Shown here: positions 1 to 8,558 of the stretch, one piece after another
How the letters are laid out: the number at the start of each line of letters is the position of its first letter
Numbering within the stretch: the stretch's first letter is position 1
NCBI RefSeq assembly: GCF_003416895.1
Contig: NZ_QVIO01000010.1
Coordinates: 148,510-212,509, forward strand
Length of the DNA: 64,000 bases
Source of the DNA: Duganella sp. BJB476
GTDB lineage: Bacteria > Pseudomonadota > Gammaproteobacteria > Burkholderiales > Burkholderiaceae_D
Reading direction: 5' to 3'
Notes under the pieces: generated by a model
Database searches by the model: none
The model's input: the letters and a program-made list of their open reading frames with translations, nothing else
What the model was told of the DNA's origin: nothing
Made by a program: the position numbers and the translations under genes

Positions 1-1061
1 CCGCGCGCCTCTTCCGTCATCTGGGTTTCTTCCGCGCGCTGCTCGCTGTGACGCTTCGCTTCCAGGTGTTTCTGGATGGCGTTGACCAGCTCCTGCGTGC
101 CGTCATGGCTCAGCGCGGAGATCTCGAACACCGGGCCCTTGAAGCCGAACTTCTTGACGAAGTCCTTGACGCGCTTGATGCGCTCTTCTTCCGGCACCAT
201 GTCCAGCTTGTTCAACACCAGCCAGCGCGGCTTGTCGACCAGCGCTTCGTCGTACTTTTTCAGTTCGTTGACCAGGGCCTTGGCTTCCTTGACCGGATCG
301 ACGTTGGTTTCAAACGGCGCCAGGTCGACGATGTGCAGCAGCAGACCGGTGCGCTGCAAGTGACGCAGGAACTGGTGGCCCAGGCCGGCGCCTTCGGAAG
401 CGCCTTCGATCAAGCCGGGAATATCGGCGATCACAAAGCTCTTCTCGTGCGACACGCGGACCACGCCCAGGTTCGGGTGCAAGGTGGTGAACGGGTAATC
501 GGCAATCTTGGGACGCGCGTTCGATACGGCCGAAATAAAGGTCGACTTGCCGGCGTTCGGCATGCCCAGCAGGCCGACGTCGGCCAGCACCTTCAGTTCC
601 AGACGGATGTCGCGGCGTTCGCCTTCCTTGCCTTCGGTCTTTTGACGCGGGGCGCGGTTGGTCGAGGTCTTGAAGTGGATGTTGCCCCAGCCGCCCTCGC
701 CGCCCTTGGCCAGCAGTTCGATCTGGCCGTGTTCGGTCAGGTCGGCCAGGATCTCGCCGGACAGATCGTCGATGATCAGGGTGCCGACCGGCATGCGCAG
801 ATGGATGTCGTCCGCGCCCTTGCCGTAGCAATCGGCGCCGCGGCCGGATTCGCCGTCTTTACCGCGGTGGACTTTGGAGAAGCGGAAATCGACCAAGGTA
901 TTGATGTTACGGTCCGCTACGGCCCAGATCGAGCCACCCTTGCCGCCGTCGCCGCCGTCAGGGCCGCCGAACGGGCGGAATTTTTCACGGCAAAACGAGG
1001 CGCAACCATTGCCGCCGTCACCACCGATTACTTCAATTTTTGCTTCGTCGATAAACTTCAT
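1..1061 (-). CDS. obgE: GTPase Obg/CgtA (C-terminal end outside the window)
   Basis: Essential GTPase of the Obg family, associated with the large ribosomal subunit and with cell-cycle and stress control. The complement reads from ATG at 1061 as MKFIDEAKIEVIGGDGGNG, the glycine-rich Obg fold. It then shows the GTPase motifs G1 GMPNAGKST (about residue 165), DIPG (about 210) and NKLD (about 284). About 353 codons are present. The remaining C-terminal residues, a charged tail rich in E, R and A where it meets the edge, lie beyond position 1, so no stop is visible. It follows rpmA and rplU on the same strand, the usual neighbourhood, but two hairpins separate it from rpmA. Confidence 0.97.
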   Translation of the reverse strand, partial: MKFIDEAKIEVIGGDGGNGCASFCREKFRPFGGPDGGDGGKGGSIWAVADRNINTLVDFRFSKVHRGKDGESGRGADCYGKGADDIHLRMPVGTLIIDDLSGEILADLTEHGQIELLAKGGEGGWGNIHFKTSTNRAPRQKTEGKEGERRDIRLELKVLADVGLLGMPNAGKSTFISAVSNARPKIADYPFTTLHPNLGVVRVSHEKSFVIADIPGLIEGASEGAGLGHQFLRHLQRTGLLLHIVDLAPFETNVDPVKEAKALVNELKKYDEALVDKPRWLVLNKLDMVPEEERIKRVKDFVKKFGFKGPVFEISALSHDGTQELVNAIQKHLEAKRHSEQRAEETQMTEEAR

Positions 1062-1078
1062 GATGTACCGCCATAAAA

Positions 1079-1109
1079 CTAAAAAGGCCCTACCGTGGGC
1101 AGAGCCTTT
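1079..1109 (-). terminator. Intrinsic-terminator-like hairpin between rpmA and obgE
   Basis: On the minus strand an 8-bp stem (AAAGGCTC with GGGCCTTT, one G-U pair) and 11-nt loop run straight into TTTTT. A second GC-rich hairpin (1139-1160, arms with GTGC and GCAC) followed by a T-rich stretch lies just after the rpmA stop. The nearer hairpin ends less than 20 bases before the obgE start. Termination may be partial, because obgE would otherwise need its own promoter in a very short space. Confidence 0.5.
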
Positions 1110-1174
1110 CGATTGAAGGCTTGCGCCTTACAAAACGACCCGTGCGGCTAGCGCACCGGGCCGGGTAGCGTTAT

Positions 1175-1432
1175 TTACGCTGGAACGACGGTAACGAATT
1201 GCTTCGAACCTTCGCCCTTGACTACGAACTTGACCTTGCCGTTCACCAGAGCGAACAGGGTGTGGTCTTTGCCCATGCCAACACCTTCGCCGGCGCGCAC
1301 TGGCGTGCCGCGTTGACGAATGATGATGCCACCAGCATTGATCGATTGACCGCCGTAAACCTTAACGCCGAGGCGTTTTGATTCTGAGTCACGACCATTT
1401 CGCGTTGTGCCGCCGCCTTTTTTGTGTGCCAT
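1175..1432 (-). CDS. rpmA: 50S ribosomal protein L27
   Basis: Ribosomal protein L27, 85 residues, the normal bacterial length. It begins MAHKKGGGTTRNGRDSESKR and has the conserved GVKVYGGQ and IIIRQRGT segments. The N-terminal arm reaches toward the peptidyl-transferase centre in the ribosome. It lies 39 bases downstream of rplU on the same strand and is surely co-transcribed with it. There is no sign of the cleaved N-terminal extension known from Firmicutes L27. Confidence 0.98.
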   Translation of the reverse strand: MAHKKGGGTTRNGRDSESKRLGVKVYGGQSINAGGIIIRQRGTPVRAGEGVGMGKDHTLFALVNGKVKFVVKGEGSKQFVTVVPA

Positions 1433-1471
1433 TTAAGACTCCTTGGATACTAATTCTCGGGCAAACGGCGA

Positions 1472-1783
1472 TTAGCCGTTGATCGATACGATTTGGATTT
1501 CGGTGTAATTTTGGCGATGGCCTTGATGCTTCTGGTAGTGCTTACGACGACGCATCTTGAAAATCTTCACTTTATCGTGACGACCGTGTGCCACAACAGT
1601 AACCAGTACCTTTGCACCCTCAACCAGAGGAGCACCAAATTTGATGCTCTCGCCTTCGCCAACGGCGAGGACCTGATCGATGGTGAGTTCGGAACCAATG
1701 TCTGCCGGTATCTGTTCTACTTTAAGTTTTTCGCCAGCGACAACTTTGTATTGTTTGCCACCGGTTTTTATGACCGCGTACAT
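1472..1783 (-). CDS. rplU: 50S ribosomal protein L21
   Basis: Ribosomal protein L21, 103 residues from ATG at 1783 (MYAVIKTGGKQYKVVAGEKL), which is the family length. The same frame stays open 40 codons upstream, but that stretch is unlike L21 and lies in the promoter leader. The C-terminal RRRKHYQKHQGHRQ basic segment is typical for 23S rRNA binding. First gene of the rplU-rpmA unit, read from a strong sigma-70 promoter at 1875-1903. Confidence 0.97.
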   Translation of the reverse strand: MYAVIKTGGKQYKVVAGEKLKVEQIPADIGSELTIDQVLAVGEGESIKFGAPLVEGAKVLVTVVAHGRHDKVKIFKMRRRKHYQKHQGHRQNYTEIQIVSING

Positions 1784-1874
1784 GATTTGAAACCTCATCA
1801 AATGTTTAAGAAAATTTCGTCCGATGTCCTTGCAAGACCCTTGCGAGGCAGGCATGGAAACCGGGGAACCGCTG

Positions 1875-1903
1875 ATTATACATGGGATGGGATTTCGCGT
1901 CAA
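1875..1903 (-). promoter_or_regulatory. Sigma-70 promoter of rplU-rpmA
   Basis: The minus strand reads TTGACG (1903-1898), a 17-bp spacer, then TATAAT (1880-1875). The spacing is ideal and the -10 matches consensus. Transcription should begin near 1868, giving a leader of about 85 nt before the L21 start codon. Confidence 0.8.
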
Positions 1904-2027
1904 AAACTATTCACAAATGCCAGCGGGCGTGGTATGTCGACAATTTTGCCGCTGTCCATGCGTTACATATTTGGCAAACATGTTGCCATGAACAGGGCCC
2001 AATGCCCCTGTCTGCGGGGGCATGACG

Positions 2028-2033
2028 TATAAT
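2028..2033 (+). promoter_or_regulatory. Consensus -10 element for ispB
   Basis: TATAAT on the plus strand, with no good -35 at 16-18 bp. Transcription would begin near 2040. That is downstream of the in-frame ATG at 2022 and upstream of the TTG at 2067, so this element helps decide the ispB start. Confidence 0.5.
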
Positions 2034-2066
2034 CGCGGCACCCATAGTCTACCGCACAGGTTCGCC

Positions 2067-3056
2067 TTGTCTGCCGCTACCCAAAACGCCACTCAAAACA
2101 ATATCGCCCACACGATCGCCGCCGACATGGACGCGGTCAACACGGTGATCCGCCAGAAACTGCATTCCGAGGTCAGTCTCGTCAATCAGATTGCTGAATA
2201 CATCATCAGCGCCGGCGGTAAACGCATCCGGCCGGTGCTGGTCCTGCTGGTGGCCAACGCTTACGCATATAAAGGCACGGCGCACCACGAGCTGGCCGCC
2301 GTGGTGGAGTTCATCCACACCGCCACCCTGCTGCACGACGACGTGGTCGACGAATCGTCGCTGCGCCGCGGCCGCGCCACCGCCAACGCCCTGTTCGGCA
2401 ATGCCGCCTCGGTGCTGGTGGGCGACTTCCTGTACTCGCGCGCCTTCCAGATGATGGTCGGCCTGAACAATATGCGCGTGATGCAGATCCTGTCCGACGC
2501 CACCAACGTCATCGCCGAAGGCGAAGTGCTGCAGCTGCTGAACATGCACGACCCGGACGTCAGCCAGGAACGCTATCTGCAGGTGATCCGCTCCAAGACC
2601 GCCAAGCTGTTCGAAGCGGCGGCCGAGCTGGGCGCGCTGATCTCCGGCTGCAACGACACGCAGATCGAAGCGGCCGGCGAATACGGCCGCTCGCTGGGCA
2701 CCGCCTTCCAGCTGATCGACGACGTGCTGGACTACGCCGGCGACGCCAATGAAATCGGCAAGAACGTCGGCGACGACCTGCGCGAAGGCAAGCCGACCCT
2801 GCCGCTGATCTACCTGATGGAAAACGGCACGCCGGAACAGCGCGAGCTGGTGCGCAGCTGCATCGAGCAAGGCGACGAACAGCACTTCGACACCATCCTG
2901 GCGGCGATCACCACCAGCGGCGCACTGGACTACACGCGCCAGCAAGCCGTGACGGCGGCCGAACGCGCCGCCGCCGCGATCGCCGACCTGCCCGACAGCG
3001 TCTACAAGGAATCGCTGCTGCAGCTAGCCCACTTCTCGGTCCACCGCACGCACTAA
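2067..3056 (+). CDS. ispB: Octaprenyl diphosphate synthase (polyprenyl synthetase)
   Basis: Trans-isoprenyl diphosphate synthase that elongates farnesyl diphosphate with IPP to make the ubiquinone side chain. From the TTG at 2067 it is 329 residues. Both aspartate-rich Mg-binding motifs are present: DDVVDE (about residue 91) followed by RRG, and QLIDDVLDY (about 218). GGKRIRP near residue 50 binds IPP. The frame is open from an ATG at 2022, but a perfect -10 at 2028-2033 lies inside that extension, so the TTG, preceded by a weak ACAGG, is preferred. Divergent from rplU, the common arrangement in proteobacteria. Chain length (C40) is inferred from context. Confidence 0.93.
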   Translation: MSAATQNATQNNIAHTIAADMDAVNTVIRQKLHSEVSLVNQIAEYIISAGGKRIRPVLVLLVANAYAYKGTAHHELAAVVEFIHTATLLHDDVVDESSLRRGRATANALFGNAASVLVGDFLYSRAFQMMVGLNNMRVMQILSDATNVIAEGEVLQLLNMHDPDVSQERYLQVIRSKTAKLFEAAAELGALISGCNDTQIEAAGEYGRSLGTAFQLIDDVLDYAGDANEIGKNVGDDLREGKPTLPLIYLMENGTPEQRELVRSCIEQGDEQHFDTILAAITTSGALDYTRQQAVTAAERAAAAIADLPDSVYKESLLQLAHFSVHRTH

Positions 3057-3061
3057 ACGAC

Positions 3062-3085
3062 AACGGCGCCTCAGGCGCCGTTTTT
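3062..3085 (+). terminator. Rho-independent terminator of ispB
   Basis: AACGGCGCC, loop TCA, GGCGCCGTT, then TTT. A perfect 9-bp stem beginning five bases after the ispB stop codon. Confidence 0.9.
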
Positions 3086-3099
3086 ATTTGTGGCCGCGC

Positions 3100-4209
3100 T
3101 TACTTGCCGGCCGTGGTGTGCTGCACGCCGCCGGCCTGTCTGAGTATTTGCTGGACGTCCTCACGCTTTTCGAAAATCGCCTCGTCGAGCGGCGTGTGAT
3201 AGTCGATCTGGTTCACCGGAAAACCGCGCTGCAGCGCCAGCTCAATCACGGTGAGCGGGCTGCGCCGGACCAGCACATGCAGCAACGGCGATCCGGTCTT
3301 GTAAGTGCAGCTCGCATCGAGCCGTCCCAGCAGCGCCAGCATGGCGGCGGTGATTTCCGCATCGTCGCCATCTTTGTAATTGCGCCCGCGCCCCTTTTCC
3401 GTGGGTGACGGCAAGTCCAGCAGCTGATTGAGCTGGTAGCACATGGCCTCGGCCGTGCCGCCGTCGCGCAATACGGCGGCGGCGTCCTGCAGCACCGGCG
3501 CGCGCGACCTCAGGCCGGTGCGCGCGTCGCCCGGCGCCGCGCCCGTCACCGGGCCGGTGGCCGGCAGGTTCGTGATGTCGCGCTCAAGCGCTCCGGCCCA
3601 GAGGTCGACCATCTTGCTCGCGTAGCAGTGCCCACCGCACAGCATTTCCTTGAGCGGCGCCAGCAGATCAACCTGAATTTCGCAATAGTCCGCGCCCGAC
3701 AACCAATACTGTTTGGCCTTGCCGTCCAGGACCAGGCTGACCACCGAGCTGGCGACCTTGGGGGTGCAGTGTATGGCGTCGTTCGAGGCCAGGTTGGCCA
3801 TCGTCGCCGGCCCGTTGTGCTGCGCGTATTGCCGGATCAGGCGGCGCGCGTCGTCGGGATTGACCGGGCGGACGTCGAACGACGAGTAGCCGCGCTCCAA
3901 CATCAAGTACGCGCGCTCGCCCTGGACGAACAGTCCCTGCCGATGCATCGTCCCCTGCACGAACACGGCGGCATCCAGACTGTCCAGTGGCACCTGCTGG
4001 AGCAGATAACGGATCTGCCAGCCGCGCTTGTCGATCTGCTGGTAGAGATTGAACGTATCGTTCCATCCGCGCCGGATCGGTGGTGCCTCCGCCCGCTGCG
4101 CCTTGAACGTCAGGTCCCAGCCTTCCGGCACCGGCACCGCATGCGCCGCCGGCGCCAGGACCATCATGACGGCGAGTATCAACCGACCTAGCCGGCGCAG
4201 CGTATTCAT
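3100..4209 (-). CDS. Secreted protein of unknown function with C-terminal ankyrin-like segment
   Basis: A protein of 369 residues from ATG at 4209 (MNTLRRLGRLILAVMMVLAP), with a Sec signal peptide probably cut after AAHA, so periplasmic or secreted. The frame opens 13 codons earlier inside arsC, but the ATG at 4209 gives a proper signal peptide. I do not recognise the central domain (GWDLTF, GWNDTFNLYQQ, several spaced cysteines). The last 60 residues (LLHVLVRRSPLTVIELALQRG, then LDEAIFEKREDVQQILRQAG) read like one or two ankyrin repeats. It starts three bases after the arsC stop and is probably co-transcribed with it. Confidence 0.75.
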   Translation of the reverse strand: MNTLRRLGRLILAVMMVLAPAAHAVPVPEGWDLTFKAQRAEAPPIRRGWNDTFNLYQQIDKRGWQIRYLLQQVPLDSLDAAVFVQGTMHRQGLFVQGERAYLMLERGYSSFDVRPVNPDDARRLIRQYAQHNGPATMANLASNDAIHCTPKVASSVVSLVLDGKAKQYWLSGADYCEIQVDLLAPLKEMLCGGHCYASKMVDLWAGALERDITNLPATGPVTGAAPGDARTGLRSRAPVLQDAAAVLRDGGTAEAMCYQLNQLLDLPSPTEKGRGRNYKDGDDAEITAAMLALLGRLDASCTYKTGSPLLHVLVRRSPLTVIELALQRGFPVNQIDYHTPLDEAIFEKREDVQQILRQAGGVQHTTAGK

Positions 4210-4211
4210 CG

Positions 4212-4559
4212 TTACAGCAGTTCCAGCACCAGCTCGGACGGACGACACAGGCGCACGCCTTTGTCGGTCACCACGAACGGGCGGTTGATCAGGATGGGAT
4301 GGGCCGTCATCGCGTCCAGCAGCGCGTCGTCGGACAGCGTGGCGTCGGCCAGGCCCAGTTCGTCGTACAGGTCGCCCTTGTCGCGCATCGCGGCGCGCGC
4401 GGTCAGGCCGGCCTTGGCGATCATCGCCTTCAAGGCTTCGCGCGACGGCGGGTTCTTCACGTAATCGACGATCTCCGGCTCGACGCCGGTGGCGCGTATC
4501 GCCTCCAGCGTCTTGCGCGAAGTGCCGCAGGCGTTGTTATGATAAATCGTGATACTCAT
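4212..4559 (-). CDS. arsC: ArsC-family arsenate reductase (glutaredoxin type)
   Basis: ArsC/Spx-like thioredoxin-fold protein of 115 residues. It starts MSITIYHNNACGTSRKT, so the catalytic cysteine is Cys11 in the HNxxCGTSRK motif. The family's basic residues follow (HPILINRPFVVTDKGVRLCRP near residues 90-107). The known reaction is glutathione/glutaredoxin-dependent reduction of arsenate to arsenite. There is no arsB, arsR or acr3 beside it, so this is an isolated chromosomal arsC, and some such proteins have other redox roles. Followed immediately by a secreted protein gene. Confidence 0.88.
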   Translation of the reverse strand: MSITIYHNNACGTSRKTLEAIRATGVEPEIVDYVKNPPSREALKAMIAKAGLTARAAMRDKGDLYDELGLADATLSDDALLDAMTAHPILINRPFVVTDKGVRLCRPSELVLELL

Positions 4560-4592
4560 GATGCTGCCTTTGCGAGAAATTCAAAGGCAGCA

Positions 4593-5912
4593 TTATCGCT
4601 TAAAATTTCGCTGCCACTCACTGAACGCGTCTTGCGCTTTCGCTATTTCACCCGGACTCATGATAGCCGTCAGCCGCAGTAATGCTTGCCGCGCGTCCGA
4701 ACGGGCCGAATCGCTGGCGCCGGCATTTCGCTGGATGATCTGCCACCATTTGTACGCCTCGGTTTTACCAGCATGGCCTGCCACACCTTCTTCCAGCAGA
4801 TTGGCCAAATTGGATTGGGCGTCGGGGTCGTTCAAGTCCGCGCCGCGTCGATACCAAGCCGCAGCTATCGTCAAATCCATTGACACTCCCGCCCCATTCT
4901 CGTAAGCGATACCCATTTGATTCAGCGCCAGCACATTACCCCACTGCGCGGCCTGCCGAAACCATAGTACTGCCTGAGCCGGATCATGCGCTACGCCGGC
5001 GCCCAATAGGTAGAGCTGCCCCAGTTCCAGAGCGGCGTTCGAGTCCCCTTGCTCGGCCGCCTTGCGGTACCAACTTGCAGCCACAGCGAAATCCTGGCGC
5101 ACTCCGTCGCCATGATGATAGGCATAGGCGACATTGAATTGTCCAGGAGGATCGTTCTGTTCAGCGGCCTGCAAGTACAACCGAAGCGCCCGGCCCTTAT
5201 TCTGGGCGACGCCGCGCCCTACATCATAGGCGTATCCCAATAGCGTCTGCGCACGAGGATCATTGCCCTCTGCCGCAAGACGATACCATTTCACCGCCAT
5301 GGAATGGTTACGAGGGACGCCCGAGCCACTGGAATACAGGCTGCCGAGACTGGCCTCAGCCTCGTGCCACCCCTGCCCTGCAAGGGTGGTATAAAATTTC
5401 GCCAATTGAACATAGTCTTGTTCTGCAAGATCATCACTCGCGTCCAGATAAGTCAAATTGGCCTCCGCATGGACGTTGCCGGTTGTCTCGCCGTGCGTCG
5501 ACCAGAAAAAACCGGTGCCGACGCCGTTGCGAAGTGCCCTGGCTTCGGCTGCCGATGCCGGACTATCCGGCGCAGGCTCCGTTTCCACTAGGCGGGCACG
5601 ATCGGACCTCCACTGCGGTGGTTCACCCGCTGGTCTGTCGTTGGAAAACCGCACGCCATCCATCCCGGTGATTGCGATGTACTGATAGCCGCGCGCATAG
5701 TCGATCACTACCACCCGGTCCGCCTTGATCAGCAGATGGCCGCGTCGGAGTTCTGCCTGACCAGTAAAGCGCGTAATCCTGATTATCGCGCCTAACTGGT
5801 CCTGGTGCGGCCGTACGTCGACTGGTTTGAAGAAGCCCTGGCTTTCCGCATACGCGGTCGGCACGAACCCCACCCAAGCGAATAGAAAGGCATAACACGC
5901 GGCGAAGCGCAT
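4593..5912 (-). CDS. Secreted Sel1-repeat protein with LptA-like N-terminal domain
   Basis: About 439 residues from ATG at 5912 (MRFAACYAFLFAWVGFVPTA), with a signal peptide cut near AYAES. A GTG five codons upstream, touching the stop of the receptor gene, is the alternative start. Residues 35-90 (IIRITRFTGQAELRRGHLLI, then KADRVVV) resemble the short beta-strand repeat of LptA/OstA periplasmic LPS-transport proteins. From about residue 165 to 400 there are six or seven Sel1-type repeats (A-x-W/L-Y-R-x-A-A-E-x-G-D, G-x-G-V-x-x-D/N). It lies just downstream of the TonB-dependent receptor gene and may be co-transcribed. Function unknown; envelope scaffolding is a guess. Confidence 0.8.
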   Translation of the reverse strand: MRFAACYAFLFAWVGFVPTAYAESQGFFKPVDVRPHQDQLGAIIRITRFTGQAELRRGHLLIKADRVVVIDYARGYQYIAITGMDGVRFSNDRPAGEPPQWRSDRARLVETEPAPDSPASAAEARALRNGVGTGFFWSTHGETTGNVHAEANLTYLDASDDLAEQDYVQLAKFYTTLAGQGWHEAEASLGSLYSSGSGVPRNHSMAVKWYRLAAEGNDPRAQTLLGYAYDVGRGVAQNKGRALRLYLQAAEQNDPPGQFNVAYAYHHGDGVRQDFAVAASWYRKAAEQGDSNAALELGQLYLLGAGVAHDPAQAVLWFRQAAQWGNVLALNQMGIAYENGAGVSMDLTIAAAWYRRGADLNDPDAQSNLANLLEEGVAGHAGKTEAYKWWQIIQRNAGASDSARSDARQALLRLTAIMSPGEIAKAQDAFSEWQRNFKR

Positions 5913-5927
5913 GAACTGCAGCGCCAC

Positions 5928-8264
5928 TTAAAACTTCGCCGCCACGCTCACGCCTATGCTGCGCGGCGCCAGCCGGTAGCCCTGCACGATGGACGCCACC
6001 TGCGGATGCTGGATCACCGTGTCGGTATCGAAGGCGTTCTTGATGAACACGCTCACGTTGTAGCGGTCGAAGGACATGCCGGCGCTGAAGTCGGTGCTGT
6101 GGTAGGCCGGGCGGTCGTAGTCGGTCTGCACGGGATTGAGCGAGCCCTTGCTGGCGCCCACCCACTGCATGCCGCCCATCACATACGCGCTCTTGTCGCC
6201 GAACGCCGCGAAGTTGTAGGTGGCGTTGAAGGCGGCGTTATATTTCGGCACGCCCTGCACTTGCGCCCCGGCCACCGCGCCAACCACGCCGTTGCGCGAT
6301 CCCTCGTCGTTGGACAGCTCGGCCTTGACGTAGCCGGCCGACGCCGTCAGCGTCAGGCCCGGCAGCGGCTTGGCCTTGATGTCGAACTCGAAGCCCTTGC
6401 TGGTGGCGTCGCCGGCGTTGGCGTTGTAGGTGTAGGCGCAGGTCGGCAGGTAGACGCCCTGCTGGATGTTCTTCCACTTCACGTAGAACGCGTCGGCGTT
6501 GAGCGTCACGCGGTTGTTGAGGAAGCGCGACTTGCTGCCCACTTCGTAGCTCCACAGGCTGTCGGCCGAATACGAGTCCGGGCCCTTGGTCAGGCCATTC
6601 GCTTCCAGGTCCTGCGAGCAGGTGGTCGGCGGCACGTAGATGTTGTTGCCGCCCAGGCGGAAGCCCTTGGCCACGCTGGTGTAGACGGTGTTGGTCGGAT
6701 TGACCTCCCACGTCAGCGCGTACTTCGGCGTGAAGGCCTTGGACGACGAGGCGGCGCTGCTGTTGTTGCCGGCGCCGGCCAGGTAGTTGCCGTTGCGCTG
6801 GTCCAGCGTGGAATCGGCCTTCAGGTAGCGCGCGCCCACGGTGGCGTGCACGGTCGGCGTGAAGTAGTAATTGAGCTCGCCGAAGATCGAGCTTTGCTTC
6901 TCGCGGAAGTGGAAGGCGCCGGCGAACGAGTTATCGTTCGGGAACTGGCCGGGGCGCGCGCCCGGCAGCAGGTCCGGGTCGGCGATGTCGAAGCCGAAGC
7001 TTTTGAAGGTGTCGGTCACGCCGAAGATCGGATCGTTCTCGATGATGTTGGTGTGCTGGTTGGAGAAGTAGGTACCGGCCAGCCAGGTCCATGGCGACAC
7101 GCTGGCGTCGTAGGGCCGCGAAGCGAGGCGGAATTCCTGCGACACCTGGCGCACCTGGTTGTTCAGGTAGACCGCCGACGGCAGGCCGGCAATCGCCGCG
7201 ATCAGTTCCGGCGGCGCCTTGCCGCCATCCTCGGTCGAGGTCAGGAAGGTCGACAGCGAATAGCTGTTGTAGGCCGAGCCGTTCTGCGTGCGGTCGAACT
7301 TGCGCTCGAAGTAGCTGGTGGCCGAGGTCAGGTCCATCGCGCCCAGGTCCCAGTTGACGGTCACGCTCGGGGTCAGCAGCGTATCCTTGGACGGTTCGCG
7401 GACCTGCTTCTGCGCCTGGTAGAAAGGCCGGTCGAGGTTGAAGGCGGCGATGTCTTTCGCATCCACCTTCTGATAATAGACCGACGGCGTGATCGTCACC
7501 GAACGGATCGGCTTCCACTTCAGCGCCACCCGCATTTCCTGGTCGCTGAGCTTGTTGATGTTGTTGGCCAGGACGTTGCCGTCGCTGTCGACCTGGTTGA
7601 TGTAGCCGCCCGTGTGCTGGGCCTGCACGCCGATGCGCAGCGCCAGCTCGTCCTGTATCAGCGGGAAGTTGGCCACCATATTGGCCGCGTAGTTGCCGCT
7701 GCCGCCCTTGGTGTTGGACAGCTCGCCGTAGGTGGTGAATTCGCGTTCCTTCAGGTCCGGCTCGTTCGGCACGAACTTGATGGTGCCGCCCATCGAACTG
7801 GCGCCGTACAAGGTGGCCTGCGGCCCGCGCAATACTTCGACGCGGTCGATGTCGAAGAACTTCGGCTCGACCGTGCCCATGGTGTAGACGTTGCCGACGG
7901 TGATGGAGACATCGCCCAGGTAGATGCCGACGGTGGCCGCGCCGGCGGTCGAGCTGATGCCGCGGATCTCGATGTTCTCGGTGCCGGGACCGGCGCCGCC
8001 GTTGCCGCTGGCGGCGGTGAAGGAGATGTTGGGCACCACGCGGGTCAGGTCGGTGAAGTCGTTCACATGCTCGGCCTGGAGCTGGGCGCCGGTGACGGCG
8101 GTGATGCTCATCGCCACCTTGGCCGGATCTTCCTTGCGCTTTTGCGCAGTCACCTTGACCACTTCGATCTCGTCGGACGGTTTGGTCTGTGCCCACACCG
8201 GGCCCGCCATCACCGCCATCGCCGCAGCCACCGAGCTGCACATCATCTTTTGCCGTATCTTCAT
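5928..8264 (-). CDS. TonB-dependent outer-membrane receptor
   Basis: TonB-dependent receptor of 778 residues. Start chosen at ATG 8264 (MKIRQKMMCSSVAAAMAVMA) because GGGAAGG lies 6 bases upstream; an earlier ATG overlaps that ribosome-binding site. Signal peptide ends near WAQ. A TonB-box-like EIEVVKVTA follows, then the plug (VPNISF, IEIRGISST, VEVLRGPQATLYG, GTIKFV) and a 22-strand-type barrel ending with aromatic-basic KF. The family imports siderophores, cobalamin, carbohydrates or other large ligands. No substrate genes adjoin it, so the ligand is unknown. The FKSFGFD and VAKGF segments fit the class common in Oxalobacteraceae and sphingomonads. Confidence 0.93.
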   Translation of the reverse strand: MKIRQKMMCSSVAAAMAVMAGPVWAQTKPSDEIEVVKVTAQKRKEDPAKVAMSITAVTGAQLQAEHVNDFTDLTRVVPNISFTAASGNGGAGPGTENIEIRGISSTAGAATVGIYLGDVSITVGNVYTMGTVEPKFFDIDRVEVLRGPQATLYGASSMGGTIKFVPNEPDLKEREFTTYGELSNTKGGSGNYAANMVANFPLIQDELALRIGVQAQHTGGYINQVDSDGNVLANNINKLSDQEMRVALKWKPIRSVTITPSVYYQKVDAKDIAAFNLDRPFYQAQKQVREPSKDTLLTPSVTVNWDLGAMDLTSATSYFERKFDRTQNGSAYNSYSLSTFLTSTEDGGKAPPELIAAIAGLPSAVYLNNQVRQVSQEFRLASRPYDASVSPWTWLAGTYFSNQHTNIIENDPIFGVTDTFKSFGFDIADPDLLPGARPGQFPNDNSFAGAFHFREKQSSIFGELNYYFTPTVHATVGARYLKADSTLDQRNGNYLAGAGNNSSAASSSKAFTPKYALTWEVNPTNTVYTSVAKGFRLGGNNIYVPPTTCSQDLEANGLTKGPDSYSADSLWSYEVGSKSRFLNNRVTLNADAFYVKWKNIQQGVYLPTCAYTYNANAGDATSKGFEFDIKAKPLPGLTLTASAGYVKAELSNDEGSRNGVVGAVAGAQVQGVPKYNAAFNATYNFAAFGDKSAYVMGGMQWVGASKGSLNPVQTDYDRPAYHSTDFSAGMSFDRYNVSVFIKNAFDTDTVIQHPQVASIVQGYRLAPRSIGVSVAAKF

Positions 8265-8481
8265 GCCAGACCTTCCCATATCAGTGAGGGCGCCGCCCCA
8301 AAATAATGCGTATTAATATATTTAACTATATTAACCATCTTGATCTTTTTGCAAAGCAAGAAACCTGCCATTCGTGCGACAGGCGTTGGCATTTAGTCAC
8401 AAATGGGTTGATAACGAGCAAGTCTTGTCGCCCGTGTACGGTTGAAAAATGCGCAAAATTCTGATGTAATTATTCCATCGT

Positions 8482-8558
8482 CGGGGTGTGGCTCAGCCTG
8501 GTAGAGCGCTGCGTTCGGGACGCAGAGGCCGGAGGTTCGAATCCTCTCACCCCGACCA
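8482..8558 (+). tRNA. tRNA-Pro (anticodon CGG)
   Basis: A 77-nt cloverleaf. Acceptor stem CGGGGTG pairs with CACCCCG. The anticodon loop is TTCGGGA, giving anticodon CGG for codon CCG. The T loop is GGTTCGAATCC. The discriminator A and CCA end are encoded. No duplicate of its 3' end is seen in the window, so nothing suggests it has served as an integration site here. Confidence 0.97.

Noticed and set aside
6006..8306. Plus-strand open frame of 766 codons
   Set aside because: Antisense shadow of the TonB-dependent receptor gene, with no recognisable domain or start signal. The receptor frame has signal peptide, plug and barrel motifs.
8482..8558. tRNA-Pro as an attachment site for an integrated element
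   Set aside because: No integrase gene and no second copy of the tRNA 3' end is seen in the window.
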